From positions 5,146,001 to 5,210,000 of the forward strand of contig NC_050736.1 of the NCBI RefSeq assembly GCF_014529535.1: 64,000 nt of DNA, read 5' to 3'. Positions 49,956-61,836 of the stretch are shown here, in pieces. The DNA is from Bradysia coprophila (lineage: Eukaryota; Arthropoda; Insecta; Diptera; Sciaridae). Both the position numbers and the translations under genes were made by a program. Under the pieces are notes generated by a model. The model was not told the DNA's origin and searched no databases. It saw nothing but the letters and a program-made list of their open reading frames with translations. The first letter of the stretch is position 1. Every line of letters begins with the position of its first letter.

Positions 49956-52900
49956 TCAACAGTCTAACTCTAAGTAATCTACAATATCCATTAGATCGTC
50001 TTCTTCGTCGTCGAACGAATTGTCGTAGTTTTTACATGTAATATGATCACAGTGCTTACAAGCGGTTGAACAACGCAATCCAGCGCCCTTACAGTTGCAT
50101 CTAAGAGTGTCGCATCCTTTTTTACAACCACATCGAATTGAGCTCAACAGCGTTGAGGGTGCGGGTGGAAGGTTAGTGTATATGGGCGTAAGTCGATTAT
50201 TCGCTTCTCTCCACCCATAGTCCGATGGATTTAATGCTTTACCTTGTTGCATCCATGTTTGAATTTGGTAATACGCTCGCAAACTATGGCAACTTGTGGC
50301 AGATTCAGTTGGGGGTAGACGCTTTGCAATCACATTGCCAGTTTCAGTTGCCTTTTCTTTGTATTTTTCGAAACGTAACTTGTTTAGCGTCTGCCCTTGT
50401 TCCCCTTTGAACAAAAGTACCATAGCCTGCTCTCCAGCTTTTATTATTTCATTTTGTGTGGCCAAGCGGTTGCAGAAGACATCTGCTTGATCTGAATTTT
50501 TTTTACAACGAAAACCTCAGCATTAAGACGGCAATTGACTCTAACCTCAATATTTACGAAAGACTTCTATACAAACCTGCGAAATGCTTATTGTCTAATT
50601 TGCTGTAGAGAGTTCCTTCCCCAATTCCAAAAATATGAGATGTAGACTGACATCCGCCGAAAGCATGAACGAAGAGCAAATGTTTTGATCGTTCATCGCC
50701 CAACAATTTCCTCATTTGCACGATGTTCCACAATCGTGTGTTCAATGCGGACTTAACTTTCTTTGCGCATCGAAGATACAGCCCAAAACGTGTCTTTATT
50801 GTGTAGAAATTCATTAATGTTAGCAAATTCGCTTCTTCGCCCACAACAATAACAGTTTTATTCAGGGACATTGATGCTGCGATCCGGGCGATTACAACAT
50901 TCGGGTCCCCAACAGTATCAAACACATTGCAACCCGCTTGTTTCAACGTTCTTGATAGCATCCTAGTGAATTCATTCCGATTTTTGGCGTTGTTGAGAAA
51001 GTTTTGTTTTTTAGTTTTCAATGGAGTGTCGCCAGTAAATGAAATTTCGGATGCAAACACTCCCTTCATACTTCGAATAATTTTTTCATCGATTATTGAC
51101 GCAACAGTTTCCACTTCACTTAAAACTACTGTTGCTGACTTCCCGTATCGCCTCAAAACAAATTCAACATATCTGCAAAATTCCATTTTTAAGCGAAAAT
51201 TATGAGTTTGCTGTGAAAAGTTTCCGTTTACCTTCCACATATGGCATTGAATGTTTCAGATGTCTGCCAAGAAACTTCATGTATCAACCAATCTCCGCTC
51301 AAAACATAGTCACATTCATCTACCGTTTCATATTCGGAAGTTAGTTTTGACCCATATTTTTTCCACAAGGTGTCGGCCAACGCAAGCTCGTTTCCATCTC
51401 GTAAGAAACCTCTTTCGTCAAAGAATACTGGTGGTCGCTGCGTTAACTCATATTGTAAGATGCTTTCAAGCTCATCTTTGTTTCGATTGTTTTGAATGAA
51501 CAGCAGCCGTTGGAACAACATTTCCGGATCAATTTGCACGTTCTCATCGTCGATTTGTACAGTAGTTTTTGAGTTCATTAAAATGACTTGATCTTTTTTT
51601 CTGAAGACAAATACTGCCGAGTCATTTCCATTCATTTTTGCCAGTATTTTTAAGCCAATGCGTTCGGCGTCATTCGGATTGCAATGTGGAGATGACACAA
51701 CGCCATCGACAATGTTTCGCAGACCGGGGATGTCGCCGAAAATATTTCTCTCGTTCAAGTAATCATAGAGAATTTTAGTATCAGAAATATCTCTCTTTTT
51801 TCGTGTCAGTCCAAGTTCTTTATGTTGTTCACTCGTTTCCAGTACTTTTCGGCACAAACTCTGCATAGCTTCATTTATTGCACCACAACTCGGCATTGCG
51901 TTTAACCAAACTGTTCGTTGAATTTCTCCGAATCCTGTTCCACGCGTAAGACCACCAGTAGATTTCAAACTTCTCATTAAAACCTATAAAAAAACACTTT
52001 AACTTAGCCACAAAATCAAATTAGGAATCATGTAGGAAAATCATAGTGCACAATAGTACATGGTCCACCGTCGAAAGCCATTAAAGTTCTTGTCTTTCTA
52101 ATGTTCGGCAGTTTCAATTTATTTTTTTTATATTTTTACAGTGTAATGGAATAACGTAGAAGAAAATTCAACCTGCTCGATTATCAAATCATCTGGTAGG
52201 CCACCCCAGAACCGATTTGTTCGTCTTGTCACAAAGTGGCCACTTTCAAAAAACTGGAGTACATCGGGATTGGACACCTTTAACGCGTGCATATCTTGAA
52301 GATAAATTTGAATGCTCTTCGTGTAGTTATTGTGACCTGCTGCTGGGAAGAAAGGTAGCATCGTCTCGACGGACTTTAAATGGAGCTGAAAATTGGCTGA
52401 ATGCAAATAACAGATGATTAAAATACTGCGGAAAAAATTTCGGAAGACAGTCTAACCTGTGCGATCCGCTCTAACGTTGGTCCTAAAAATGTCCAACATT
52501 TTCATGTATTGTATCCACAACTCGCAAGTTGCACCTTGCATTTGTAATTTGATTTTTTCCGTGGACAGTGTTGAATCCATTTGAATGAGTTCTTTGTTAT
52601 CGTTTAAATCCAATGCGCTTAATTTTTTATGGGCGACATTATCGTACAACGTAGCTGCAAATTTAATTGAAATTTTACTTTTACACTAAATTAAATCATG
52701 GAAAAGAATGTTTCAAACGCGGCAACATAATTACACAGCCAATTTTCGTCATAGTAATTTACAAACTTCTGTTATCCCTAGAGTCGAACGTAGGTTTAGA
52801 CTTCAAAAGCATGTAAAATTCATTACAAAACTCGGGCTAAGTTACGTTTTCGTGTGATTGTTGACCTAGGCTTAGCCTCGGATCAACAAACTTTACTTGC

Positions 52901-55297
52901 AAATTCTACTTTTCAGCTTTTTATCCATTTTCATGTAATTACCTGCCACATGACAAGGGACGGAAAGCTAAAAAGTTCAGTTTGCGTGTGATGTTATACG
53001 AAATTTTATTTTCTATCTCGAGTTTCGTAACGAATAGTACATGATTCTAATCCGACAGATATTTTTGAAGTAAATAGTTTATCGAAAATTGGCTGTGGTG
53101 TTGGGCAGAGAAGCTTCAAGGGAGTGCATATAACACGGATTAACGATTGTGATGTTATATTAGTCGATTTGCCGTCAGTGTCATTGTTATTTTGAATTGA
53201 ATAAAGAGCGAAATTAGTAAATGAGCCGAAGTATCACCTATTATTGCTTTATCACTCTCGTTGAATATTTTGTCGCTGATAATGGCATTCAGAGCAGCAT
53301 ACACAAGAAGATGAGCACGAATAGCACGCGCTATCGCCTTTCCACTTAACATTTTGAGGACGCTGTTCGGAGCGTAAACTTGTTGAAAAACTTCCTCCAA
53401 CCCTGATGCAGTCATAATGTATCCGATACAGCCTAGATAACTCATTTTCATATGAAAGCCACCAAGCATAACGACGATTCGCTTCAAGATGCTTGAGTCT
53501 GGCTCCAATTCGATAATAGATCTCGCCTTCCAATAAAGTGGTTGGTCGAAAGTAAGCACCGGCGTGCTTCCACTTTTCTGTGCCTCCTTCGTAACAAACA
53601 TCATCGTTGAATATATGCATGTAAGATTTGACGAACTTAAGTCAATCATTGGTAAGAACGAAATCGTCGGTTTCACCGAAAATGAGCCAGTAGTTACGGC
53701 TTGCATAAAGCCCGACCAAGCTGGCCTGTCCGGAACAGAAGGCCAGGACAATGTCCACAGTAAATCTAATTTATTGAATGCATCGTAGACCGTAGTTGGA
53801 GACAGTTTTTTGTACTTAATCCCAATGTTGAAATCAACGTCTTCGGAGTAGTGGATTATCTCAACACAATTAATTTTTTTAACATCGTCCATAGTGACAT
53901 TGATACGGGGAATCTTTTTCTGGCGGCTGTTTTCAGTGGCTTCAATCGATATCATTCCCATTCCATGGAATGTACCTTTTCCATCCAATGTGCACAGATT
54001 GTGGTCAACGTTGTCAGCAACATATTTCGTGACTTTGCTTGGAGGATCTAACTGTCGATTGTCTAACTGGTTGTTGGCGATGGAGGCACAATAGTTATAT
54101 TTACGCACTTCTGCGTACGAGCAACAAAAACCTAGACTGTGCAAAATGTCAACCAAAAACCGGGATGCCGTTAATACGCTAACTTGAATGCCTAGACCGA
54201 GTTGAATCGGAGACAACAAACATCGTGGTCGGCAAACTTGAATGATGGCGTGACCAATTGACACAATTCGTGCAGATTGATTCGTCTTTTGTCCACCGAA
54301 AATTGTCGTCAAGAATATTTGCAATGACGGAGGTATGAATGATAGAGACGAATCCAGTGATGATATTTCGCTCGGTGATGGATATGTCTCCTTGTTGCTC
54401 TTCATCGACTTGATCTCCTTTACAACGATATTTGCAGCATCTTCTATAATTCGGTTCGCATTTGTCTTTGCTACATACGATTCGATGATCATCCGGTTGC
54501 TGATTTCTCGCATCACGACGAGATCAGATAATCCATTGCGACTCAAGATAATTATTTGATCACCGAAATGTTTGACGAGTTTCTCTTTCAAATACCGAAC
54601 CGTGTACGCCTCACCTCCAGAGAATTCTCGGAATTTTTCATTTAAATCACTGGTTGAAAATGGTTCGTTGCTTTCTTCGAGAAATGTAACCAGTTTCAAA
54701 AACGACTCGTTCAATTGCTCGTTAACTGGGGCTCCTCTTTGCACTGAATGTTGAGCATTCGGCGGGTTTCTTCCAGTACGAAAGTTCACGTTGCATTGTT
54801 GATGGTAGGCGCAATTTGCAGTAACAAAATCCGGATAATTTTCAATTCTTTCTGCCACTTGAATGGCCCATTCATCATTCCTCTCTGTTATTACTCGGCA
54901 AAGCGTTTCTCGGAAACTTGCAGCTTTGACATGATGAACATTGTTCTTGGACATTTCATTTGAAGAGATACTTTTTGCACAAAACATACAGCAATCACTA
55001 CATGTAAACTGACTTTCAGCAGCATCATCAACTTGAGGCACACATTTCGAACATTCTTTCATTCGCTTCTTACGACATTTCTCATGGATCTAACACGAAG
55101 AACGTAGACAAACATTTCGAACAAACCAAAAATTAAGTCTTAATGAAATAAACTCTCACCTTATCTCCGATTAATGGAATTCCATCATTTGGATATAGTG
55201 CTCCTCCCTTAATCAATCCATTAACGCCTTTTTGAGTGAGGGTGGTAGGTTTTTCATCATTTGTAAATGAAATCAGGCAAAATTTGCATGTAGCCAT
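49956..55297 (-). CDS. Large transposon-like protein with PIN-like and CXC domains
   Basis: Seven exons (55297-55160, 55089-53238, 52654-52457, 52396-52173, 51983-51232, 51172-50577, 50491-49956) give 1431 residues with every GT-AG junction in phase and no stop. In order: N-terminal CKFC, an IHEKCR motif and CSDCCMFC (about 1-85); a long core with GQ-rich and helical parts; LTFDQPLYWKARSI and LGGFHMKMSYLGCIGY (about 560-620); LWIQYMKMLDIFRTNVRADRT and LHLKSVETMLPFFPAAGH (about 710-760); RRTNRFWGGL; MRSLKSTGGLTRG; a PIN-like segment (about 1055-1190) followed by LLFVHAFGGCQSTSHIFGIG; and a tesmin/TSO1-type CXC motif from CGCKKGCDTLRCNCKG to CKHCDHITC (about 1374-1406). An acidic tail closes it. 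The layout recalls a large multi-copy family of uncharacterised metazoan proteins, probably from mobile elements. In the PIN-like part the expected acidic pairs are replaced (GDPNVV, VGEEANLL), so it may be catalytically dead. Function unknown; a domesticated copy is possible. Confidence 0.85.
52850..53010. repeat. Dispersed repeat inside intron 2 of the large gene
   Basis: GTTGACCTAGGCTTAGCCTC and GGATCAAC are the inverse of the GATCCGAGGC motif at 10319-10342. AAAAAGTTCAGTTTGCGTGT near 52971 echoes TTTTCGTGTGAT at its left side. A transposon remnant sits in the 583-bp intron. Confidence 0.5.
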
Positions 55298-57124
55298 TGC
55301 AAGATCAAAACAAAAACACAGTCAATAATGTGTTTCTTATACATAACCGTCATAACCGTACTAACGTCATTGATTTGAATATTACAGCCGGCGGCTCTCC
55401 CATGAATTAACATTTTTGACATACAACATGGCGCGATTTCAAAAAAAAATTATTTTGTGAGAATTTGATTTCATTTATTGTTTTTGGTTTTTTCAATTAT
55501 TATTGACGAAGATAATCGAATGAAAATTATATTACAAGCTGTGAAATGTTAAATAATAAATGTTTTTTTAGTGTTGCTTCTACTTCAAGCTTTCCATGGA
55601 AGAATAATTATTTTGCTTAGACTATAATGTCAAAGCAACTTTATGCGGAAAGATTAAAACTGCATTTCTCAATTTCCTTTTTCTCTTCGTTTTGTGTTGT
55701 GATTCGTATTTTTTACACTTGTATGCGTGCTACATTTCCGAAATTTCATTCGTCTTGTCTCATTATCTACAGTATATTGTATCGATGGCTCTGACTAAGC
55801 GACCGATAGTATATCATCAGTTAAATCAAGCGTTGTAATGTACTCTTGGACTCTCTTATCTTTCAAAAATAAAATTTGATGAAATTCGGTGAATTCCAGT
55901 GAGTTGAAGGATTGGTTACATGACCATACAATTTCGATCATATAATTTACAACTTGAGAGTTGTTTCAATTTCATTATCACTTTCGAAAATTTAATAGAA
56001 CATTACTGTTGGATTTCCAATTGAATGATCAAGTAAGCTTATGTTCTGGGTTAGTAAGCCTTGAAGAAAGTGTATCGGAGTCTTATCTACAATTAAATTA
56101 TTAGTGAAACTGTTCGGATGTCAATTAATAAATTCCTTCGTTTATTTGTAATCTTCGTGGTTTGTATCTCCTGGAAATCTGGAAAACCAACAATTATGTC
56201 CGTGGTTCCAAATTTTTATTTTGACGAGTGGGGCCCGACCCGAAGGGTAATAAGTCATTACTTCATTGACATTAGCGTTAGAACTCATTTCCCGGTGACT
56301 TAATGAGTAATAATAACTTACGTAATTGTGTGGAACTTTTGATTTTGTCTTTTGTGGTTGCAACCCTCGCCATTATCTCCACACTTGTGTAATGCGTGTT
56401 TATTTAGTGCAAATATGGCCGTTAGAGGATGTGTAATCTAACGGTAATCTAACGGTAAAGGTGAGCGAGCTTCAGCCTCACAAATAAACGTAATGACAGA
56501 ACCAGAACACCGCGTGGTTAAATACTGCATTGCACGGGTCTACCATCAATATAATATACTGTAGATAATGAGACAAGAAGAACGAAATTTCGGAAATTTT
56601 CACAACGTAAGTTACGTTACACATACATGCATGTGATCTTTCCGCATAAAGTTGCTTTGACATTACTTATCTACCCTATATTATATCGATGGTCAGGGCC
56701 ATAGCAGCTTAAAGTCAAAATTTCGCCATTTTCATAGAGGAAACTTGACAAGAGTAAGAAAATCGTAGGTGTCGCAACTCCATTTAAAACATTATCAAAC
56801 ACACTCTGATTTCTATCAAACATCAACTTCGCAAATGGTCGACAGTCTGCAGTATTGCAACTAATTATAAAGATTGGGTCGTAAAGTATGTTGTAAGTGG
56901 AAGTGGGTCGTTAAGTACATGGTCAGCAAGGCTGTAAACTTTGGGGTGGTCACGCAGATAGGGATACGCTTGTGAAGCCAACACCTGACGATAATATGAA
57001 AACATTCACAGTCGTGGTGGTGTTTTCAAATTCAGTTTCTCTACGTTGCCAGGGAGATAAGTGTTAAGAAAGGGAGTTGGTTGGTCTTCCGTGTTGATCA
57101 TTTGCTCATTAGACGGTATTAGAA
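55298..57124. other. Intergenic region containing a 1-kb TIR element
   Basis: Outside the element at 55625-56665 there is only AT-rich DNA. The 55298-55440 part should hold the promoter of the large gene; no TATA box is evident. Confidence 0.5.
55625..56665. mobile_element. Non-autonomous DNA transposon, about 1.04 kb
   Basis: TAATGTCAAAGCAACTTTAT followed by GCGGAAAGAT is exactly inverted at 56637-56665. Further in, TTTCCGAAATTTC and CTTGTCTCATTATCTACAGT recur as the complement at 56541-56605, so the terminal repeats total about 125-165 bp with indels. There is no transposase frame. The sequence flanking both ends, joined together, occurs uninterrupted (inverse strand) at 49117-49160, which acts as an empty site. 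It suggests a 3-bp TTA/TAA duplication, as in PIF/Harbinger-type elements. Confidence 0.75.
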
Positions 57125-57397
57125 ATGGACAGAGTAGAGCTAACTTTAAGATATTCTCAGTCTTCAAATCTTTATACAAAAGACCCAACAAATATCAATG
57201 TTGATCAACAAAATGGCATATTTATTCATGAATACAAAAATTTAGTTTTGTATTTTACAAGGACTGATAACGCTATGGTTATATACTTAGAAGAAGTTCT
57301 TCAACTTATAAAAATCAAAAACGAAAACGAAACTCAAATATTGAAATACGAAGAAAAAAAATATGAAAAATTTAAGGAGCGCTCGCCTGACGAATGA
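57125..57397 (+). CDS. Small hypothetical ORF, converging on the F-box gene
   Basis: A 90-residue open frame starts MDRVELTLRYSQSSNLYTKD. It has a mixed, protein-like composition with an amphipathic, Lys/Glu-rich C-terminal half (IKIKNENETQILKYEEKKYE). Its last 26 bases overlap the 3' end of the F-box gene on the other strand. I recognise no family, signal peptide or splice signals. It may be a real short gene, the last exon of a larger plus-strand gene, or chance. Confidence 0.35.
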   Translation: MDRVELTLRYSQSSNLYTKDPTNINVDQQNGIFIHEYKNLVLYFTRTDNAMVIYLEEVLQLIKIKNENETQILKYEEKKYEKFKERSPDE

Positions 57398-58788
57398 TAG
57401 AGTGTTCGAAGTCATAGCAATAGCATTTCGTGATCATGGAAACCACTTTCCATTCCTGTGGAAGCTTGGCTTTCAGTTCCTCAATTTTCGGAACAATATC
57501 TTTCCGTTCATCAGATATGTTGAGTCGCTGTAAATGCCGGCACGATTCAATGAATTCTACGATGTCATCGGCACTTAGACTATCCACTTGAATAGTTACT
57601 TCGGTCAAGTTCGGCCAATGCGAAGCATATTCCGTTAAGAATTCAATGGATGGACCATCGTACTGGGAAAACATTGTCAATTTCTTCAAGTTATTCCCGC
57701 GAGCAAAATCGAAGTATTTTTCGTATAAATGATAACAGCGAACCTCCAACTGTTCCAGTTTGGGACAAACTAATCGATGTTTTTTCGAAGAATCACGCTC
57801 GAAAAGGTCGTTCATCACCATGAATCCTTTATCGTAAATGTCCAGGGTCAATTCCTTCACCTCTTTGAATATAATCGGTTGGATACATCCTTTCTCGAAA
57901 TTCTGTGGATGAATCCAAAATTCGAGCTTTTCGAGTTGTTTCAACTCACAGTTGACAAAGCGAAGATCACGAGGCTTGCAACCTTGAAAGAAAGACAAAT
58001 AATTGTATCGTTCATATCACTGAAAAAATGGCACCGCCATTCTTACCATTGTTTAAGTTGTAGCTCCGTAACTGCGGATTTGAGCGTACCGATCCGTCAA
58101 TATTTTGTTTAGAAAACACTTTCGATGCTGATCCGATTTTTACACTCATATGCTCCAATGAAGGCATTGTTTCTTCGATGCAATACTTGTTGGCGACACT
58201 AGCGTGCGATATGGTCAAACTTCGAAGCTTCGGAAACCACTTATTGAACTTGGAAATATTGTGGCCCAGGTGACCACCGGTAAAACTGAGGATTTCCACC
58301 TGCTGAAATGGTTTTTCGATACGGTCGAATGCTCCTTTTCGGCAATAATCCAATGTCAACTCTTTTAATTCGTTGCAGAACTTCAGAACATAGTCTTCGA
58401 TTGCCAAGCATTGTTTAGGGTTCTTTTCATCGAATCTGACCATCAATTTCGAAGTTGAGCTTCCGAAACAGCGTAAAAACGGAAGAATTGAAGACATTTC
58501 ACGCAGAACGAGAACATCCGGATCCTTATCCATTGTATCATATTCATAAAGCGTAATTTTGAGCAAATCTTTTGCGTACTGTCTAGAAATAATCGAACCG
58601 ACGAGTTCCTCGAAACGTTTACTGACTCGGACAATGGTCAATAAATCTTTTAGATTCAGCCACTTGAAAATCGATTCCAAATAGTCATCGTGCAAGTCGA
58701 TCAAATTTTGGGTTAATTTTTCAGATTTCGATCGTTTGATTAATTGTTGTGTTGGGGCGGCCATTTCGTCGGCAGCTCGTTTAGACAT
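57372..58788 (-). CDS. F-box protein with leucine-rich-repeat-like C-terminus
   Basis: Two exons (58788-58047, 57982-57372) separated by a 64-bp GT-AG intron give 450 residues. After a basic N-terminus (QLIKRSKSEKL) comes an F-box (about 29-70: NLIDLHDDYLESIFKWLNLK, DLLTIVRVSKRFEELV), which in this family binds Skp1 in SCF ubiquitin ligases. The rest shows irregular leucine-rich repeats with recurring LKELTLDYC, VEILSFTGGHLG, LRSLTISHA, LEKLEFWIHP, LTEVTIQV and LQRLNIS strands, presumably the substrate-binding surface. Likely cytosolic or nuclear. Substrate unknown; sequences of this type are numerous and fast-evolving in dipterans, so I do not assign a symbol. Start: the first ATG in an otherwise open frame, just downstream of poly-A-rich upstream DNA. 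The junction (NNG-CKPRDL) is in phase. Confidence 0.85.
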
Positions 58789-59430
58789 TTTATATTGTCA
58801 AAAAAAAAATCCGTTCTTTATACGGTCACTTTCGTCACAAAGTAACGTTTTTGTTACTAGGAACGAGTTTCAGGCTTCACGCGTGAAAAATTCTTTCGAA
58901 AATATTAAATTTAATATTGTGCGGTGAATCGGTCACGTTGTCGTTATGATGTTTCGATCGCACTCTTTATGTGTGTAATGGACTTCAGTCACTCCACTTT
59001 CATCAGGCATAAGGACTAGAAAAAAGCGGGAGAGAGAGTTTAATAGAGAGTCTACGAATTTTGTGATACGAGTCGAGGTGTGTATTTGCAAGGTTCTGAA
59101 AGAACAGGTTAAGACAACCCTGAGTTGATCACACAATATCGTCAACGGCTGCGAAGTTTATATGTTTATCTCCTGCAAGCTGATATTTCATACATAACGC
59201 GTTTCTGCATATAAACACAAACATATACATAACCACAGCCTATACGATTGGATAATTCACACATAACCCACCTAGGGTAAATTTACTTTACTATGCTGGT
59301 GCATGTAATAAGGCTGTTACATGTATAGGCAATAACCTTTACATCACTCGCATAGTAAAACGTCGTACTACACACGGAAAATAAAGTTATATCTCGTATC
59401 ACGGAGAGACTACCGAAATAATAATTGCAG

Positions 59431-59500
59431 AATATGATAATAGCACAATATGATAATCGCACAATATGATAATCGCATGATATGATAATCGCAGGATATC
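59431..59500. repeat. 16-bp tandem repeat, four copies
   Basis: AATATGATAATAGCAC, AATATGATAATCGCAC, AATATGATAATCGCAT and GATATGATAATCGCAG follow directly, ending 40 bp before the large minisatellite. Confidence 0.85.
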
Positions 59501-59534
59501 CGCACACCGAGAAAAATTTTAATTTTGCTATTTC

Positions 59535-60664
59535 AAATGTCACAGGTGAATTGTCATAGGGGACTTGTCACCGGTGAATTGTCACATATGAATTGTCACC
59601 TGCGAGTTGTCACCTGCGAGTTGTCACCAGTGAATTGTCATTGGTGAATTGTCATTGGTGAATTGTCATTGGTGAATTGTAACATATGAATTGTCGACGC
59701 TGAATTGTCACAGACTTCACAGGTGAATTGTCATTGGTGAATAATTGTCACATATGAAATGTCGACGGTGAATTGTCACATATGAATTGTCACCGGTGAA
59801 TTGTCACCGGTGAATTGTCACCGGTGAATTGTCACCGGTGAATCGTCACCGGTGAATTGTCACCGGTGAATTGTCACCGGTGAATCGTCATCGGTGAATT
59901 GTCACCGGTGAATCGTCACCGGTGAATTGTCACCGGTGAATCGTCATCGGTGAATTGTCATCGGTGAATTGTCATCGGTGAATTGTCACCGGTGAATTGT
60001 CATCGGTGAATTGTCACCGGTGAATTGTCACCGGTGAATTGTCACCGGTGAATTGTCACCGGTGAAATGTCACCGGTGAATTGTCACCGGTGAAATGTCA
60101 CCGGTGAATTGTCACCGGTGAATTGTCACCGGTGAAATGTCACCGGTGAATTGTCACCGGTGAAATGTCACCGGTGAAATGTCACCGGTGAAATGTCACC
60201 GGTGAAATGTCACCGGTGAAATGTCACCGGTGAAATGTCACCGGTGAAATGTCACCGGTGAAATGTCACCGGTGAATTGTCACCGGTGAAATGTCACCGG
60301 TGAAATGTCACCGGTAAAATGTCACCGGTGAATTGTCACCGGTGAATTGTCACCGGTGAAATGTCACATATGAAATGTCGACGGTGAATAGTCACACATG
60401 AAATGTCACCGGTGAATTGTCATCGGTGAATTGTCACCGGTGAATTGTCACCGGTGAATTGTCACCGGTGAATTGTCACCGGTGAATTGTCACCGGTGAA
60501 TTGTCACCGGTGAATTGTCACCGGTGAATTGTCACCGGTGAATTGTCATCGGTGACCGGTGAATTGTCATCGGTGACCGGTGAATTGTCATCGGTGACCG
60601 GTGAATTGTCATCGGTGACCGGTGAATTGTCATCGGTGAATTGTCACATATGAAATGTCACCGG
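59535..60664. repeat. Minisatellite, 14-bp unit GAATTGTCACCGGT, about 80 copies
   Basis: The unit GAATTGTCACCGGT and variants (GAAATGTCACCGGT, GAATCGTCACCGGT, GAATTGTCATCGGT, and edge forms such as CACATATGAATTGT) run head to tail for 1.1 kb. Each junction makes the 10-bp palindrome TCACCGGTGA. Left-edge units are the most diverged; the centre is homogeneous, with runs of the A variant around 60060-60330. At 60541-60640 a 21-bp higher-order unit (CATCGGTGACCGGTGAATTG plus T) repeats about five times. Because 14 is not a multiple of 3, TGA appears in every frame on both strands within 42 bp, so the array is not coding. Confidence 0.95.
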
Positions 60665-60950
60665 AAAGTCCCTGGTGCTAGCAGCAAGCACAAGACGACA
60701 AGCGATCATAATTTAATAATCATAAATTAATCATAATCATTAATCACAGCGTGACAAGCTCACAGTTGAATTGTCAAAATAATAAAGAATTTGTCGATAA
60801 AAATTCCAATGGACACAAGCAACACTGAAACGCTTCTGTTGAGAAATGATCTGATTAGTTTTTATTAAAAACAAAAACAAAAAAAAAATTACAATAAAAT
60901 TTTGAATTTTTAACTAAATTTTTGTGAAGTAGGTAGATTTTGTTAATTTC

Positions 60951-61836
60951 TTATTTCTTATTCTGCTTTCGGCATTTATCTTTCGAACCCTTGTTGCGTA
61001 TTTTAGTACACGCCTTTTTAATGGCTTCTTCGGCGGCGTTGTGTCCAACATTATATTTTTGGTGTACGACTTCTAAAATCCAATAGTTTTTCATTTTTCA
61101 GCTTTAAATGTAATAGTAAAAAGAGACCTTTCCAACATTTTAGCAGTTGGGTGCCTCGGATGTCGATTTTTTTGGGCCAAGTTCGAAATCCGATCGTCGT
61201 AAAAAAATTGTCCTCGAATGTATAGTCCAGTATGCGGTCAATGAAATCGACAACATTTTTAGCAAAAATGCTATGGTATTTTTCCTTCTAATTATTAAAA
61301 AAAAAATTAAATTAACTTCTTATATGTTTAACGTTCTGCAGTTTTATTCGTTCCACAACGGCAAAAGGTAAATACTCGTTTGACTCGTAAGTATATGTGG
61401 AGCATTTAAAGTTAGAGGCCACTATTCTGTTCAACGCGTTTAGTGGTATGGTAGAAGCCGCTGCATAGAGCGCTAGAATTCGATAATCGATATTTCAAGT
61501 GTTTAATGCCAGATTTTGCTAGGCTCGTATTTTTTGTGAATTTTATCGTACACAACGTTGAAATATCGCAGCGCTTTCTCCCATACCACTGGATAGATGT
61601 AAAACAAAAATATATAAATGGAACAAATAAAATACAGTAGAAAATAAAAAGAATTGAATGCTTGCATGCCAAAATCGAACGCATTTTTTTGTGATCTTTC
61701 TATGTGAATAGGTCGCAAAAACCAAAAAATATTTTTTTAAAGTTCCTCGTTTCGTGTGACAAGTGGTTGAACACCGAAAACATGGAATTTTCTTATGTAG
61801 TTTTTTCCAGATAGTCGCGCGAGTTGCTAAATACAA
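60951..61836 (-). pseudogene. Coding remnants in shifting frames, unknown family
   Basis: Several minus-strand pieces look like protein but sit in different frames. From 61613 downward: YPVVWEKALRYFNVVYDKI; about 61490-61315: LALYAAASTIPLNALNRIVA, then FAVVERIKLQNVKH; 61287-61051: KNVVDFIDRILDYTFEDN and GFRTWPKKIDIRGTQLLKCW; 61094-60951: MKNYWILEVVHQKYNVGHNA, then a Lys-rich end and stop. Gaps between pieces are too short (25-30 bases) or out of phase for ordinary introns. The simplest reading is an old gene broken by indels; an assembly with base errors is an alternative. I recognise no family. Confidence 0.35.

Larger units (their letters stand above)
58789..60950. other. Intergenic, dominated by tandem repeats
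   Basis: Contains the F-box promoter side, the 16-bp array at 59431 and the 14-bp minisatellite at 59535-60664. No coding sequence is recognised. Confidence 0.6.

Noticed and set aside
53564-54963. Plus-strand ORFs opposite the large CXC gene
   Set aside because: Antisense shadows; the minus strand carries the conserved motifs and splice sites.
59535-60664. CRISPR-like array
   Set aside because: There are no spacers; units are contiguous 14-bp repeats in an animal genome, so it is a minisatellite.
61051-61315. Micro-introns of 24-30 bp joining the decayed coding pieces
   Set aside because: The candidate junctions do not restore phase (they run into stops), so they are not supported as introns.
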